Part shown: positions 10,747-22,499 of the stretch, piece by piece | Numbering within the stretch: position 1 is the stretch's first letter | Layout of the letters: each line of letters starts with the position of its first letter | Source of the DNA: Porites lobata | Lineage: Eukaryota > Cnidaria > Anthozoa > Scleractinia > Poritidae | Length of the DNA: 64,000 bases | Direction: 5' to 3' | NCBI GenBank assembly: GCA_942486035.1 | Contig: CALNXK010000135.1 | Span: 368,501 to 432,500 of the forward strand | Made by a program: the position numbers and the translations under genes | Notes under the pieces: generated by a model | The model's database searches: none | Seen by the model: the letters and a program-made list of their open reading frames with translations, nothing else | Told to the model about the DNA's origin: nothing

Positions 10747-12492
10747 TCATGCGCGCGCGTGCCGTCTTCCGGTCCCCCAGTAACAGCAACGCACTAGCTT
10801 CATAAACTCGTGCCAAATTTCACGATGACGTAAGCTGTAAAGAAATGGATTTACAGCCGAATTGCAATACAGAAGAATTCTCATCCACAGTCTTGCGTGA
10901 ATGACATATTCCAGATCATTTCCGGCAGATATACTATAAATGATCACAACAATACGTGGAAAGACAAGAAGAAAGAATAACATAACTATGAGGCCAGTCG
11001 TTTTTAAAATTTTAAATTCCAGCTGGCTTTCACGCTGGCGTTTTCTGGCTCTGGCATCGTTTATACTCGACAACTTGGAATCAGAATGATTTTCAAGCAC
11101 CCTTTTGGGTAGCGTTTTCCGGGGTAATTGTGTCCTTTGATCGCAAGAGGATACCATGCTAGTCTCACTAAATTCACTAGGACACAAAGACATGGATTGT
11201 TTCTTTCCGGTTATATGCATACCAGATTCTTCTTCCCCTCGACCAATTTTATCAAACTCTAGATTATTTGTGGTTTTTCCATGGGCCAGAGAAACTGGGA
11301 TGGTAAATGTTCTTGGCTTTCTTTGAAGTTGGAGCGGTTTAAGTTGAGCCCGACCAGAATACGAATTTCGTTGACGTCTTCGCTCAAGTAAGTTTTCTTC
11401 ACCTTCAATACAGGACACTGATGCTTTTTCTATTGTCTTCAGTTCTATGTGCGACTGAAACACGCCAAGACTTTCAGCAGGGCTCACCTTTGCCCGTAAC
11501 TTTCCTTTTCTGCGCTTCATTTCCGTTTCCGCTTCAGAACCCGGCTGGAATGAAGAAGCTTTATTTTCATTTTGTTCCTTTCTCACTGAAAAGGTCTCCA
11601 CATGTAGACTCTCAAGAGATTTATTTTCCCCCAATTTACCATCGTTACGTGAATCAAGTTCGTTTTCGTGATCGTGGATCGTGTTCGTGGATTGTGTTTG
11701 CGTTGTCTCTGGGCATGTTACTTCAGTATCAACTCCACTGGTGGTAGAATTCGGAGTTCGTGTTTTTCTGTGCATAGGCAGATGCATACAACCTGTACGA
11801 AAACCGAGTTCGCCCTTTGCATCCTTCGTAGCAATAGAACGAGAACTAGTGGCAGATATTCTCCAACGCGTTGATTGTCGCACAAGATAGAGGATATTAG
11901 CATACGCAAAAAGAATCACTGCAAAGACCATCAAAACGTATGATGCAAATCCTATAAGGTAAACCTCATCATCCACGCCAGGAATAAGGGTTAAGCTAGT
12001 GAAAGCCAGAGAAAGCACCCATATTGTTAAAATTACCTTTACCGCGCGCCCTTTGGCGAACCTTATGACGGAGTGATATTTCAGTGGATGCTTTAGGGCC
12101 ATGCGACGATCCATGCTTAAGGCAGCTATGCTAGACACGGATGCTAGAATGGTTATTCTCCCAATAAAACCCAACACACAAACAACAGCTTCCTCCACAA
12201 TGCTTCCACTGAAGAGCGCCAAGTGTTGAGCTACCCGCATGGGTACAAGAAACGCTGTCACAAGAAGATCTGCCAGGGCCAAAGAAACCATATAAAAATT
12301 CGAGGCAACGTGAAGAGCTCTGTTTTTTACAACTGCCACAGAAACTGCGCAGTTTCCAAAGGTTCCCACAGCGGCGAGGCAGATTTCAATTATAGTTGCA
12401 ATCACTAATTCTTCTTTTGCGTAAAGCTTGAACCGAGGCAAGTTCGACCCAGTTTGCGCTGTGGAGTTTGAGTAGTTTCCAACAAGAGCCAT
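10747..12492 (-). CDS. rhodopsin-like (class A) GPCR with very long third intracellular loop
   Basis: Intronless, 581 residues from the ATG at 12492. The frame is open 40 codons further upstream, but this Met is followed by N-glycosylation sites (NYS, NST) and then TM1. Helices: TM1 about 29-54 (GN at 46-47), TM2 64-88 (LALADLL), TM3 101-125, TM4 150-172, TM5 178-203, TM6 499-521, TM7 534-555. Motifs: DRR (128-130) in place of DRY, and NPFLY (548-552) as the NPxxY motif. The C-tail has paired cysteines (RCCYW) that could be palmitoylated. The third intracellular loop is about 290 residues and rich in Ser, Thr and charged residues. The second extracellular loop is very short and has no cysteine, so the usual TM3-ECL2 disulfide cannot form; melanocortin- and lysophospholipid-type receptors share this trait. 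Ligand unknown. Confidence 0.9.
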   Translation of the reverse strand: MALVGNYSNSTAQTGSNLPRFKLYAKEELVIATIIEICLAAVGTFGNCAVSVAVVKNRALHVASNFYMVSLALADLLVTAFLVPMRVAQHLALFSGSIVEEAVVCVLGFIGRITILASVSSIAALSMDRRMALKHPLKYHSVIRFAKGRAVKVILTIWVLSLAFTSLTLIPGVDDEVYLIGFASYVLMVFAVILFAYANILYLVRQSTRWRISATSSRSIATKDAKGELGFRTGCMHLPMHRKTRTPNSTTSGVDTEVTCPETTQTQSTNTIHDHENELDSRNDGKLGENKSLESLHVETFSVRKEQNENKASSFQPGSEAETEMKRRKGKLRAKVSPAESLGVFQSHIELKTIEKASVSCIEGEENLLERRRQRNSYSGRAQLKPLQLQRKPRTFTIPVSLAHGKTTNNLEFDKIGRGEEESGMHITGKKQSMSLCPSEFSETSMVSSCDQRTQLPRKTLPKRVLENHSDSKLSSINDARARKRQRESQLEFKILKTTGLIVMLFFLLVFPRIVVIIYSISAGNDLEYVIHARLWMRILLYCNSAVNPFLYSLRHREIWHEFMKLVRCCYWGTGRRHARA

Positions 12493-13962
12493 AACGATTC
12501 TAGGTCCATCTATCTCATGTACACAAGAGACTGAAATGAGCGAAAAACCTAAATGGTTTTTATCTTGAAGACTTTTATAGCAGCATTTCCACAAGACATA
12601 AGCACTGACCACATTTCAAATCCGTCTTCGAAGAAGATTTTAATTTTCTTGTAATTCGCATGAAGCTGGTGAAATAAAAAGCAATTATCTTAGGGTTTGT
12701 GTGCTTTTTTACAAAGCACTTCCGTAGCAATATGGAATTCAATGTTTATTTTCTGTGGACGTTTTAATTAAATGGCTTTTATTCATCATTAACACCAAAC
12801 TTTAAATTAACATTCCAATTTCACTCAATAAATCTGTGAAATTTCTGGTTGACTCGTGTTCGCGCAAACGCTTATTATAGTCGGGGTTTAATAGTAAAGC
12901 TGAGTAAACGGGCTCAAAATGACACATAAACTTTTAAAGGTTCACTGTGCTGATCAAGTTAAAATGAAAAGAACCGAGAAAAGGTGTTCATCAGGGTAAA
13001 ATAACGGGCTGTTCACACCAGATCGAGACAAAATAACATCGACCTACGGGAAAATTCGCGACGAGTACTCGATGGGACCGGATGTTGGTTACCATAAATT
13101 GTTACGCTTGGGTCGCCTGTGTTTAACCACAGTTTAATCTTTTACCGGATACTGTTCAGTGGTGTTTGCCAAAATACGACTTCATGTATGTTTTAGGAAC
13201 GATTTGATACAGAAATCAAATAAATACTACTCTGAGATGTCTTGAAGCGTGAGCAAGCGGGATGTTTGGGTATGGAAAACAGTGGATCAACAAAAAAATC
13301 CTTTGCAAATAGGGACTCAGTGCCCACTTTACTGCCCGACCTTTACTCGGGCACCCTTACCGTGCCAGAACTCTGTCTTGGGTTCTTATAAAATGGTTTG
13401 TGTTCAGATAAGTTCTCAGTGACAACCGTACTCGGGCGCTGTGCCTGCACTGAGTGTGAACGCTGGGTGAAAGACGAAAGAATTCGGGATCTCTGTTTCC
13501 TTTTTCTGTTACGTACTTCGCCAAAACCAAAACGGAAATCACAAAACGAACCAAAGACAATGGTCCCGGAGTCTGCGTTTTTCTGACAAACAAGGTTACT
13601 GTTTTTATTTTTCATTAATTTTCTTTGGATACCACGAGGTGGCATTTTCCCTTTCTTTGTTTCAAGAAAAACTTAGTTTCGTACATGACTGCTCCCTCTC
13701 TGATCCAGCTGTTACATCCTTCCCGTATTTTAAAATTATTTTTCGCTTTTATAATGACTTATCTTATCTCTCTTCCGACTTTTTTTCCCATATAGTAATG
13801 CAATGAGCAGGGAATAGGAGCGGGATGGGTGGGTACGGGGCGGTGCCTCACTGTCCGCTAACGAAGAGACCTGGGGGAGTTCCGGTTGACGATGTCTCGT
13901 GACTTCTGTCGAAAAAATTTCCCTTTGTAAGAAAGCGCTTCGTCGCTTATGTGAGCCGAACC
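12493..13962. other. intergenic, divergent promoter region
   Basis: This lies between the start codons of the GPCR (-) and the secreted propeller protein (+). It contains only short unsupported ORFs, and neither transcription start could be placed. Confidence 0.45.
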
Positions 13963-16900
13963 ATGGCTTTTACCCTTTTGCTTTTTCTTGTAATATCCAT
14001 GTGTTCAAATGCGTACCGATCGCATTCACTAAAAGCACCAAAGGCTTCAGTAATCGAGGATCGTTTGGCTGTTGTGGAAGACAAGCGCCAAGCTGAAGGC
14101 GGATTTCTTCTCGCTTTTCATGCAAACGAAGGAAAGTTGAGATTCCAGCAGTATTCGAAGGGATCATGGTCAAAATGGTAGGTTTTTAAAGATTTTACTT
14201 CAGTTTTCGTGCGGAAACAATAACCGCAAAATGAACATGAAGAAGCTTCGATTCGTTAGGGCCAAAGTGAGCGCTACATGTACTTAATAGATTAGATGAT
14301 TGAAGTGCGCCCTCTCGATGAGTTTTTGTTACTCTTTTCCCAATCCCCATGCAGGCTAATTGCAAACTTCGCCAGTAAAATTTGTTTTAATAAAACGATG
14401 ACTATGAGGGTATATACGTGTTCAGCTTGAATTTTTTTCACTACTTTTAGTTATGTTCTTTTTGGTTATATTACTTTGTAGTTATATTGCTTGTTACTCA
14501 TTCGAACGCATCGGGATCTGGAGTGTGGGTTTGTCCAAAAAGTAAATTTAAAACAAAATGATTATTAAATTTTAGTTATAATTTATTTTCCTAAATTGTA
14601 TACAATTATTATAAAATTATTTTTATTTAAGGCAAGATTTGGACTCACCAGAGGGCAAGACAATCATCTCAAACCCTGTAGCAGCTCATGACATCAATAA
14701 TCTGACAACTGTCTTTTGTTTGTGTGATGATGGACAAGTGTATTATAAAATTCAAGATACTGACAACTTGGTTGAATTTGGAAAGTGGCTTCCGGTTGGT
14801 TCCAAGCTTCCATTTGATACTGGTTTGTATAGTTGTTAATCACTAGTCCGGCCCATTGGGACTAGTGCCTAGTATGCTTCTATCTTAGAGTGGTATTGAT
14901 CGATCCCCTGCCCCCCTCCCTGAAGTAGAGAAAAGGAAAATGACTGAATAAAAAAGGCAAGGAACAGCTCTTCTCTTGTAGGGAGACGTTCATATACATT
15001 ACAGAGCTGTTATGTCCCCAGGTTGACTTTACAATGCAAAGTAAATTAATTGAAACAGAAGACTCTCAGTGATTTCTTCCACCAATCACTCACTAGTCAT
15101 TGCCACCCACCGCCCCCTTCCCCAACCATTTTGCTAATTAATTTTTCCTGCTTTTTATAGCAACGAGGACACAGAGTTGAAAAGTTGTAGCTCAATGTAA
15201 TGTTAAATTAGTCTGAGTGTACCATAGGAGCAGTTTGAAGTTTGCCTCAATGGGCACTGGCCTGTATCTTCTGGTGAACTGAAGTGCATTTTAAAGCTAG
15301 ATGCAAAAAAGAACCTTTTAACTTTAGTTGTTGTAAATGATTTTTATGGTAGGAGTCACTTTAAATGGCAAAGAAACCTTATCAGTGCTGACCTATCAGA
15401 ACAAGCTCACAATCTTCTCAAGATCTGTCACAAAAGCCTCCCGACTGTACTGGGCACAGGAAGTGAATGGAAACTGGTCCAACTGGGTTCTGATTGGTGG
15501 ATCATCTGTGTCATTACAAACTGATGTTGCAATAGCTTATAACGGCTTTTCCAAGGTATTCAAGACATTAGGGAGTTTAAGCAAAGATATTCTTGGGCGA
15601 CGCACAACACCCGGAGGTGGAATTTTTGTCTCAAGTTGGCAAGTTGTCTCTTATATAAAAGGAAAGATACTAAGCATTGGGAAATTGGTAGCATCAAGGT
15701 ATAATAATTATTAAAGAAGAAACACCTCACTTCTGGGTGACATGCATCACTCAAAAATGCATTTGCTTAAACTTCCTATTAACCTGTCTGTTGTACTCTT
15801 CGATGCCACACTTACTGAAAGCTTGGCAGATTAAGAGAGATAGACTGATAGGTGGGTATACAGTTATGAAAAATACTATTGATAGTTCTATCTTGGAAAA
15901 GCTAAACTGAGCTTGTAGAGTTCTCCTGCTAAAAGCTAGATCATGTAATAGACTTATGTTAGAAATTGGCAAATAAAATATTGATCTAGTGATTATAATT
16001 GATTCTTTGTATCTTATGGCCAAAATTGTGTGTTTACAGTGAATGCAAAGGAAAAACCTTTGGCAAAATTGAATGTGGCAGTACCCTGTACTTCATTTTT
16101 ACCAATAAAATTTAGGTTCTTTCTGTGAACTATAATTCATTATAGCACTATTGCAGACTTTTTTAGTACAGGGATGGTATTTATTTAGTGGCCCATTTAA
16201 TCATAGTATTGTAGACTTGACTGATAAAATAATTCGCTACACATGTCAATCAAAACAGCCAAGCAACTTTTAATTATCACTTCCTTATACTGGTTTCTTG
16301 TCTACCCTTCAGTATTTAGAAGCATTTGCAGTCATGGAAAATAACAAGATGTACAGGACCTGGCAAACAAGTACCATTATTTTTTTTCAATAATTAGTGG
16401 CTAGACTTACTGATGATATAATTAACAAGTATGCAATTATTAAACTTTTCAGTCATGAAAAAATGTCCATTGATCATTTAAACTGGCTTAAAATTATTTT
16501 AAATATTTTTTTGTATTCTTCTTAAAGTGGAGTCTATTCAACCTAAATGCAATTTGTTGATCAATGACTAAACACCTGCTCATTGTATCAACATGATTGT
16601 TTCCTCTGTGAAAAGTTATATCTGTCTTTTGATCAGCCCCGCCCTTGGTTTCCAAAGCATTTCAAGTGACTCTGACTTCCCTTTCTGGCGTATCAGGAGG
16701 TATTTCTTTCCACCATGCCATAGTCAAATAACAAACCCATCCCCAGTCATCTCTTATCATTTCCATGCAGACACAGATTGGTTGCTTGAGAATAGCGTGC
16801 CATTGTATCTCCTACATTCATTGGTTCTCTTGCATTTGACAGAAAGAGAGACAAATACTGAGATGACTGCGGGAGTGTCAGCTCAATAGCTTAATCTTTT

Positions 16901-19900
16901 TTTCAGATAGTAATTCACATCAATTTGCACTCTTTACTAACATTAGGTCCAACGAAATGGGTGTCATGGGATGAAACTGGATATGGTGCCCCTGAGACAC
17001 AGCATGCCCCAGTAGTACATGCCATGAGCCACAGTGTGTTCAGTGGTGTCCTGAATGTTTTCATTTATGGAAATGATGGCTATATTCACCATATATGGCA
17101 GACCACATGTGACAAGGTTCCCAATCCCTGGGGGTGGTGCACGTGGAGTATTTGGTACAAGATAAGTAACAAGATCCCTGAGTCAGTTTCTTCCAATAAC
17201 CCACTCAGTATAGGAACAAACATACATCTTGGAATTGAGGTATGAGGTTGCGTGTGGGTTGCAGTGGTGGATTCACAGGAGAGGCCCGGGAGCCTACCCC
17301 CCTTATTTTTAGACCAAACTGAGGCCCGAAAATTTTTTTTTTAAGACTGGGCCCCCGTCTTATCTCAGGGTCTGGATGACCGACCCCCCCCCCCCCCTTA
17401 TCTGAAAGTCTGGATCTGCCACTGGGTTGATACTATATAAACATAATGTTATATAAAATAATAAACTTTATGTCTAGTATAATGAATGATTGCCAGCATG
17501 CAGACTTCCATGAAAACAAAGTCAGGTGTGAGAAATACCTGCACATGTGAATTGCATGACCTTTTGAGGTCAGTCAAGAGACACAGGTACATTGATATCT
17601 TAAAAGGTACTGTATTCAGAAAATTGCAGTATTTGCACTTTCAAAGCCATATGCAAATTCCATAGTTGAGTTAAAATAAGTTTTGACTCGACAAAAATAA
17701 TAACATTAATTTTGATATCACTGTGACCCTGAATATCCAGTACAGAGGTTAAAAACCCAAATAGGCTGTTAATTTGCATGGAAAAGAGTGCATAATTTTT
17801 GGGATAATCTAAATTCCTCACTTAACACAGCGATGAGACTCTCCAAGTCCTTCGAGCTCCACAGTTGGGCATCGCCCCCTACCCGTTTTAAATTCCAGTG
17901 TCTTCCATGCCATGTGGGTTAATATTATTGATTTTCAAGTGCAATTCACATACAGGTTTTTACAGTTGGAAAGGAAGCTGGCCTGTGGCACATGTGGGAA
18001 CTTGAGCGAGGTGGGGTGTGGAACTCCTGGCAACAAGTACCATCCCCTGGGCCAAACATAGCCAGTCATGTCTCCATTAGGAATGATGAGAAAGGATGGT
18101 GGGCTGCATATGCAGTAAGTTCATATTAAAGGAATGTCATATTAGCGCCAATTTTATTCAGTGGTAAAAGATGTTCCAAAGGAACATACAGTGACATAAC
18201 ATAATTCTTTCAAGTTGTTTTTAAAAGCCTCTTTTTAAAAGTTAATCTCATTTTCTTTTTTATGTTTTTTTATAAGGAAGTCTTTCAGATCTCTGATATA
18301 AAAAGATAATTAGTACATCTCCAGACAGGTTAAGTGAAATAAAAATATGTCAGTGGTCCCTCTTTGGCATTGTTCAAGCACATGTAACTTTATTGTTACG
18401 GTTCCACCTTGCAGCTGCATTAATTGAAAGGGAAAATTTTTATTTTGTTTTGTAGCTTAGTGCTGCTGATGACATCAAAGTGATTGAACAGAACAGGTCA
18501 CTTTCCCTGTCTGTATCAACTGTTTCATTTGGAAATCCAGTAAAAGTTTCTTGGAAAGTCCCAGTTGATGAAGCAACTAACAAAGATTGGATAGGTAATA
18601 TGAAAATTAATACAGTTGACTTGTGTTACCCACACCTCCCATAGAATTAATGGAACTGCATTCCCACAACAACAACAACAACAACATTTTCAGATTCATA
18701 AGCTGACTTTGGCACCCTTTTTCGAGGTACTAGGAAACTAAAAGAGCCTTTAAAATAAAATAAATCTAGACTTTAAGGTCCAAAAAGGTTTCCAAAATGT
18801 CTTGACATTCTATATCATTTAAACACAAACAAGCTGCAGTAAAAAAGTGAATGGCATAGTGAATGGTCAGTCCTACTCTGTATAGAACCTCCCGTAAGCT
18901 GAAATCATTATTATTTTAATTTGTTTTGTAGGTGTGTACCCCAATGGTGCAGATAATGAAATGTATATAGACTACTATTATGTTGGAGGCGGACAGAACC
19001 CTCTCAAGGATGCTATTCCCACTGGATCTCTCACTTTTAAATCCTACCTTCCAAATGGAAAATACGATTATCGTTATTTGTAAGTACTGGTACATAATAA
19101 CAAGTCTTGATCAAAACAGTGTTGAACAACCCTTTCAGTTTCAATAGAAAAGTTGGAGTGTCTCTTCCACTATGATGACAGGATATTACCAATGTCTTGA
19201 TTACATGTACCTTATAGGCAAATACGAATTTTCTGGATGTTTTCCCTTCTCTTTAGTAAATAAATTAATTTTGTTCCTCTGCACTGAACACATAATAATA
19301 TTAGCGGACATTTCCCCAGTAAGGAGACAAGGAATCTTTTGTCTTCATGAATGGCTTAGCATGAACTGTTCTTCATTTCCTGATGCACAACTGATTAGCA
19401 GAAGAAATTTTTTCTGACTCTCATGAGTCTAATAATAATTGTACACATGTACATATTTTAAAAGATCAAGAATTATTTTTTTACCCTAAATAGAACTATC
19501 CATGAAAGTATCCGCAAAGCTTTCCATCTTACAGTCACTACTTTTAAAAATATGTCCTCTATAGGGTAAACAAGAAGTATTTTGATGCTATGAGTTCCTC
19601 CCTCGTCGGAGTCAATGGCACAACGGATAAGGAATGGGTACAGGTGTACCGTGGGATAGCAGCAGGACTGGGCAAAGAAGGCTTTGATTTTGAGAAATGC
19701 GTCAAAGATGGAAACCACACAGTGGAGTTATTTAGAGAATCATTCGCTGCCTTTGAAAACAATGAAATTTTCAAAGGAGTAGAGTTACTTGGCACAGCTT
19801 TGATAGAGATAGGCAAGGCATTTGAGGATTGTGGAGAAACAGATATTGCTAAAGCACTTGAAAAGCTTGCAACGGATTTCATTGAATGTGTAAAAGGTAA

Positions 19901-21511
19901 ACAAGAAAGAAATGTAGAACAAAACTTAATGTTGTTACCATTTCCTTAGGGGATAGGTGGTGGGACAAACCCTCAAAGTCCAAGTAGCTTGCTGTCAATT
20001 CAATTTTTTTGTTTAACTAATATTCACAATTACTATTATTTTATAAAGAATTCATAACACACAGGGTTCTCATTAAGTTTTAAAGTAGACACCCAAGATG
20101 TAAAATAAATTAATGTAGGCGGCTTGGTACGTGTAACTGAGTGCTGTAGGCAATTTCAGGCGTTCACTGTCCCACTTAACCCTATTTCCCCAAAAAGCAG
20201 ATGGCTCAAACCTCAAAGTAGCCCGTTTGTTAGCTGGCTACCGGCACTTAATGGGATCCCTGAAAACATAACGTTTTAATTATTAAATAAAATATTTTTA
20301 TATCATTAATGTTTTATTTTTCGTTAATAACTGAGAGTCTTGTAGCACCAAAATGTATTTTGGAAACACAAAGGATCTACAGGAAGCAAGTCGGTTTTTT
20401 TGCAATAATTATATTATCAACAAGAAATTGAACTTGGGTGTACTAAAAAATTCTATAAAGATGTAAATGTAACCAGAACAAGGAATTAGCACAGTAAAAG
20501 TACGACCTCATAACCATGCAGACTCCCACTTTCTGCTTCAATCCTTGCTGCACTAAACGAGAATCTGATAAATGGAAAAAAAAGAGTAATTCTTCAAATT
20601 AAGTAAAATTTGATTTGAATTTTGAATTTTGGAATTTCTCAACCTCAGAACACAATAATACTAAGAGCAATAAGTAACTATTTGACTGCAATAATTGATT
20701 TCAGGTGGCCTCAAAATTCAGTTCAGTAGTAAATATTGTCAATGAAGCAGCACATTTTATGTAGGAAGAAACTGTTACGATTTTTTTCAATAGTATTTTT
20801 TGTCATTTTGTTTAGGGCATTGTGTCCATTTTGTGATTGACATAGTGGATGAAATCCTCATCTTGTTTGAAAATGTCTTTGAGATCTATGGAGATATTCG
20901 TGGAGCAAGCAACTCCTTCAAAATTAATGCTTATGAGCAAGGTAAGAATAGGCAATCATGCCCAGGCTAATATGCAGAAATGGTTTTTACTAGGTACAGC
21001 AAGGGTTGTGCACAATAATGGTTAAAAGGACACCTTTCTTATAACAACTTAATTTATTATTGCATTTCACAAAGCAGCACGGAAGTTAGAGGTCTAAGGG
21101 TCTGAATCAATCTGCAGTACTGACAGTCTGTTATTGCAAGGCATGAAGAAAATTCGTGCATTAAGAAAATTAGCATATGCAAGTGGCAAGATGCCACTTC
21201 TGTAATACCCTGGAGCTCTGAGGTACAAGCCCAAAATTGAGTTAATTTAATAATCATAATATCTCCTTTATATAAAGACAACTACAATAATTCTTGTCAG
21301 GCAACTTGTGATAGCGGCTCGATTTCCGCCGTCTCCTGGGTCCCATCTTTGATCCTCTCATTTTACCAAACAGCGGCTGGAAATCGAGCCTACCATACTA
21401 TCAGAAAGCGGTTTAGTCACATTGTTATAATTTCATAAATTCTCCCCTTTTTTTCTAGGTGGCTACTGCATTGGACGTGTGGTGGATGTATGTATTTCCA
21501 TACCGTCCTAA
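13963..21511 (+). CDS. secreted lectin-like propeller / beta-sandwich / helical protein
   Basis: Eleven exons: 13963-14177, 14632-14822, 15353-15555, 16313-16370, 16947-17239, 17956-18114, 18456-18594, 18932-19079, 19565-19896, 20816-20941 and 21459-21511. All phases agree, giving 638 residues. A signal peptide (MAFTLLLFLVISMCSNA) is followed by about 330 residues of repeated Trp-rich blades, such as FQQYSKGSWSKW, LYWAQEVNGNWSNW and LWHMWELERGGVWNSW. These blades resemble PLL-type or tectonin-like lectin propellers. Residues about 380-478 form a beta-sandwich-like segment with DWIGVYP and YDYRYLVNKKY, reminiscent of SKICH-like modules. The C-terminal 155 residues are helical with spaced cysteines (EKCVKDG, FEDCGET, FIECVKGHC, GYCIGRVVDVC). 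The protein is probably exported and may bind glycans; both are inferences. The ATG has a good context (aaccATGG). I do not know a named protein with this architecture. Confidence 0.88.
17262..17424. mobile_element. CAGTGG-ended MITE with 5-bp target duplication, copy 1
   Basis: Ends are CAGTGGTGGATTC and GATCTGCCACTG, flanked on both sides by GGTTG (17257-17261 and 17425-17429). The interior has long C and T runs and a TTATTTTTAGACCAAACTGAG block shared with the copy at 56447-56617. CAGNG termini with a 5-bp duplication suggest a hAT-related non-autonomous element (inference). It sits just downstream of exon 5 of the secreted-protein gene. Confidence 0.85.
18667..18686. repeat. (CAA)n microsatellite
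   Basis: About seven uninterrupted CAA units in an intron of the secreted-protein gene. Confidence 0.9.
20062..20262. mobile_element. inverted-repeat element in intron
   Basis: Terminal inverted repeat CAGGGTTCTCATTAAG at the left and its near reverse complement CTTAATGGGATCCCTG at the right, about 200 bp apart. Non-coding. No clear target duplication was seen. Confidence 0.6.
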
Positions 21512-22499
21512 GTAATGACAGCCTTTACAAAATTCATTACCAAAATAGCATTATTTTTGTGGCTGGTTGAAGAATAAAGCAAACAAACTAGACAAAACAT
21601 TGCAAAATTGTACAATTAAAATAAAGTGAATTGAACTTTTGTGTTAAGAATGGCCATAAATTCGTGACAAGCATCACGCTAAGTGTTTTGTTATAATCAT
21701 CTATTATATTTTGCATTCTTTCATTAGTCTTATTATAAGTTTAAAAAAACTCTACTATTAATTTATCAATACTTTTTGTATCAAGAGCATTCCTTTATAA
21801 AATAGTAAAAATTACGAATCAACTGCATTTGATAATAAAAATATTTAAAGCTGAGATGTGTGTGTAGTCAGTCCACAACCTTAACAACTTATGCGAATAT
21901 TAATCTTTAAGTCTGGTGGAAGCTACAGTACCCTGTTTAGAGTTACATGGTAAGCTAGGGAGGTGCCTTGAAGCTGTAACAAGGGTGCACAGGACTGGTT
22001 GGGAAAAAAGTGAACAAACAAAATTTATCAATAGAACCTAACCCCAAAACAAAAGAACTGAAACATATAGTACATCAATGAAATATTATTGGCTTTAAAG
22101 AGGTGCAAGGCAGACCTTAATGGGGTGAAAAGCTGGAGAAACTTTGGTCAATCAGAAGAAAATATTTTTGACTGGTGAGAAAAAAGACAAGAAGGCAGAC
22201 ATAGAGAAACACCTCTCTTTAGAGAGCCAAGAAAATGCACTGTAAACCATAGGGATCAACTTAAGGTGTCAACTTTAGGAAGATGTCCACCTTATAGAGA
22301 TGTAATTTAAGGGAGTGTTACCTGTAAGAAGACAAAAATGCAAAGACGTAGTAAAACAAAAAAACAAAACGATTCAAACAATAACATAATCTGACAGTTG
22401 TCAGTATTGTATTATGATCCTTTAACTTACATCAATCACTGTAAATGAAATACAAACAAGACAATGTACAAAAAGGCATCTGATCTGGTACCTTCGTAG
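21512..22499. other. intergenic between convergent genes
   Basis: AT-rich 3' region shared by the secreted-protein gene (+) and PSMD8 (-). It includes a degenerate copy of the GGTGTCC/CACCTTATAGAG module at about 22255-22305. No gene is supported. Confidence 0.5.
21573..21578 (+). terminator. probable polyadenylation signal of the secreted-protein gene
   Basis: AATAAA lies 62 bp past the stop codon. A second one follows near 21617-21625. Confidence 0.5.

Noticed and set aside
13951..13962. GTG start for the secreted protein
   Set aside because: The ATG at 13963 has a good context and begins exactly at the signal peptide; GTG starts are not expected here.
16593..16889. 98-codon plus-strand ORF between exons 4 and 5 of the secreted-protein gene
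   Set aside because: It lies wholly in an intron, has no domain, and the alternative acceptor near 16908 leads to a stop.
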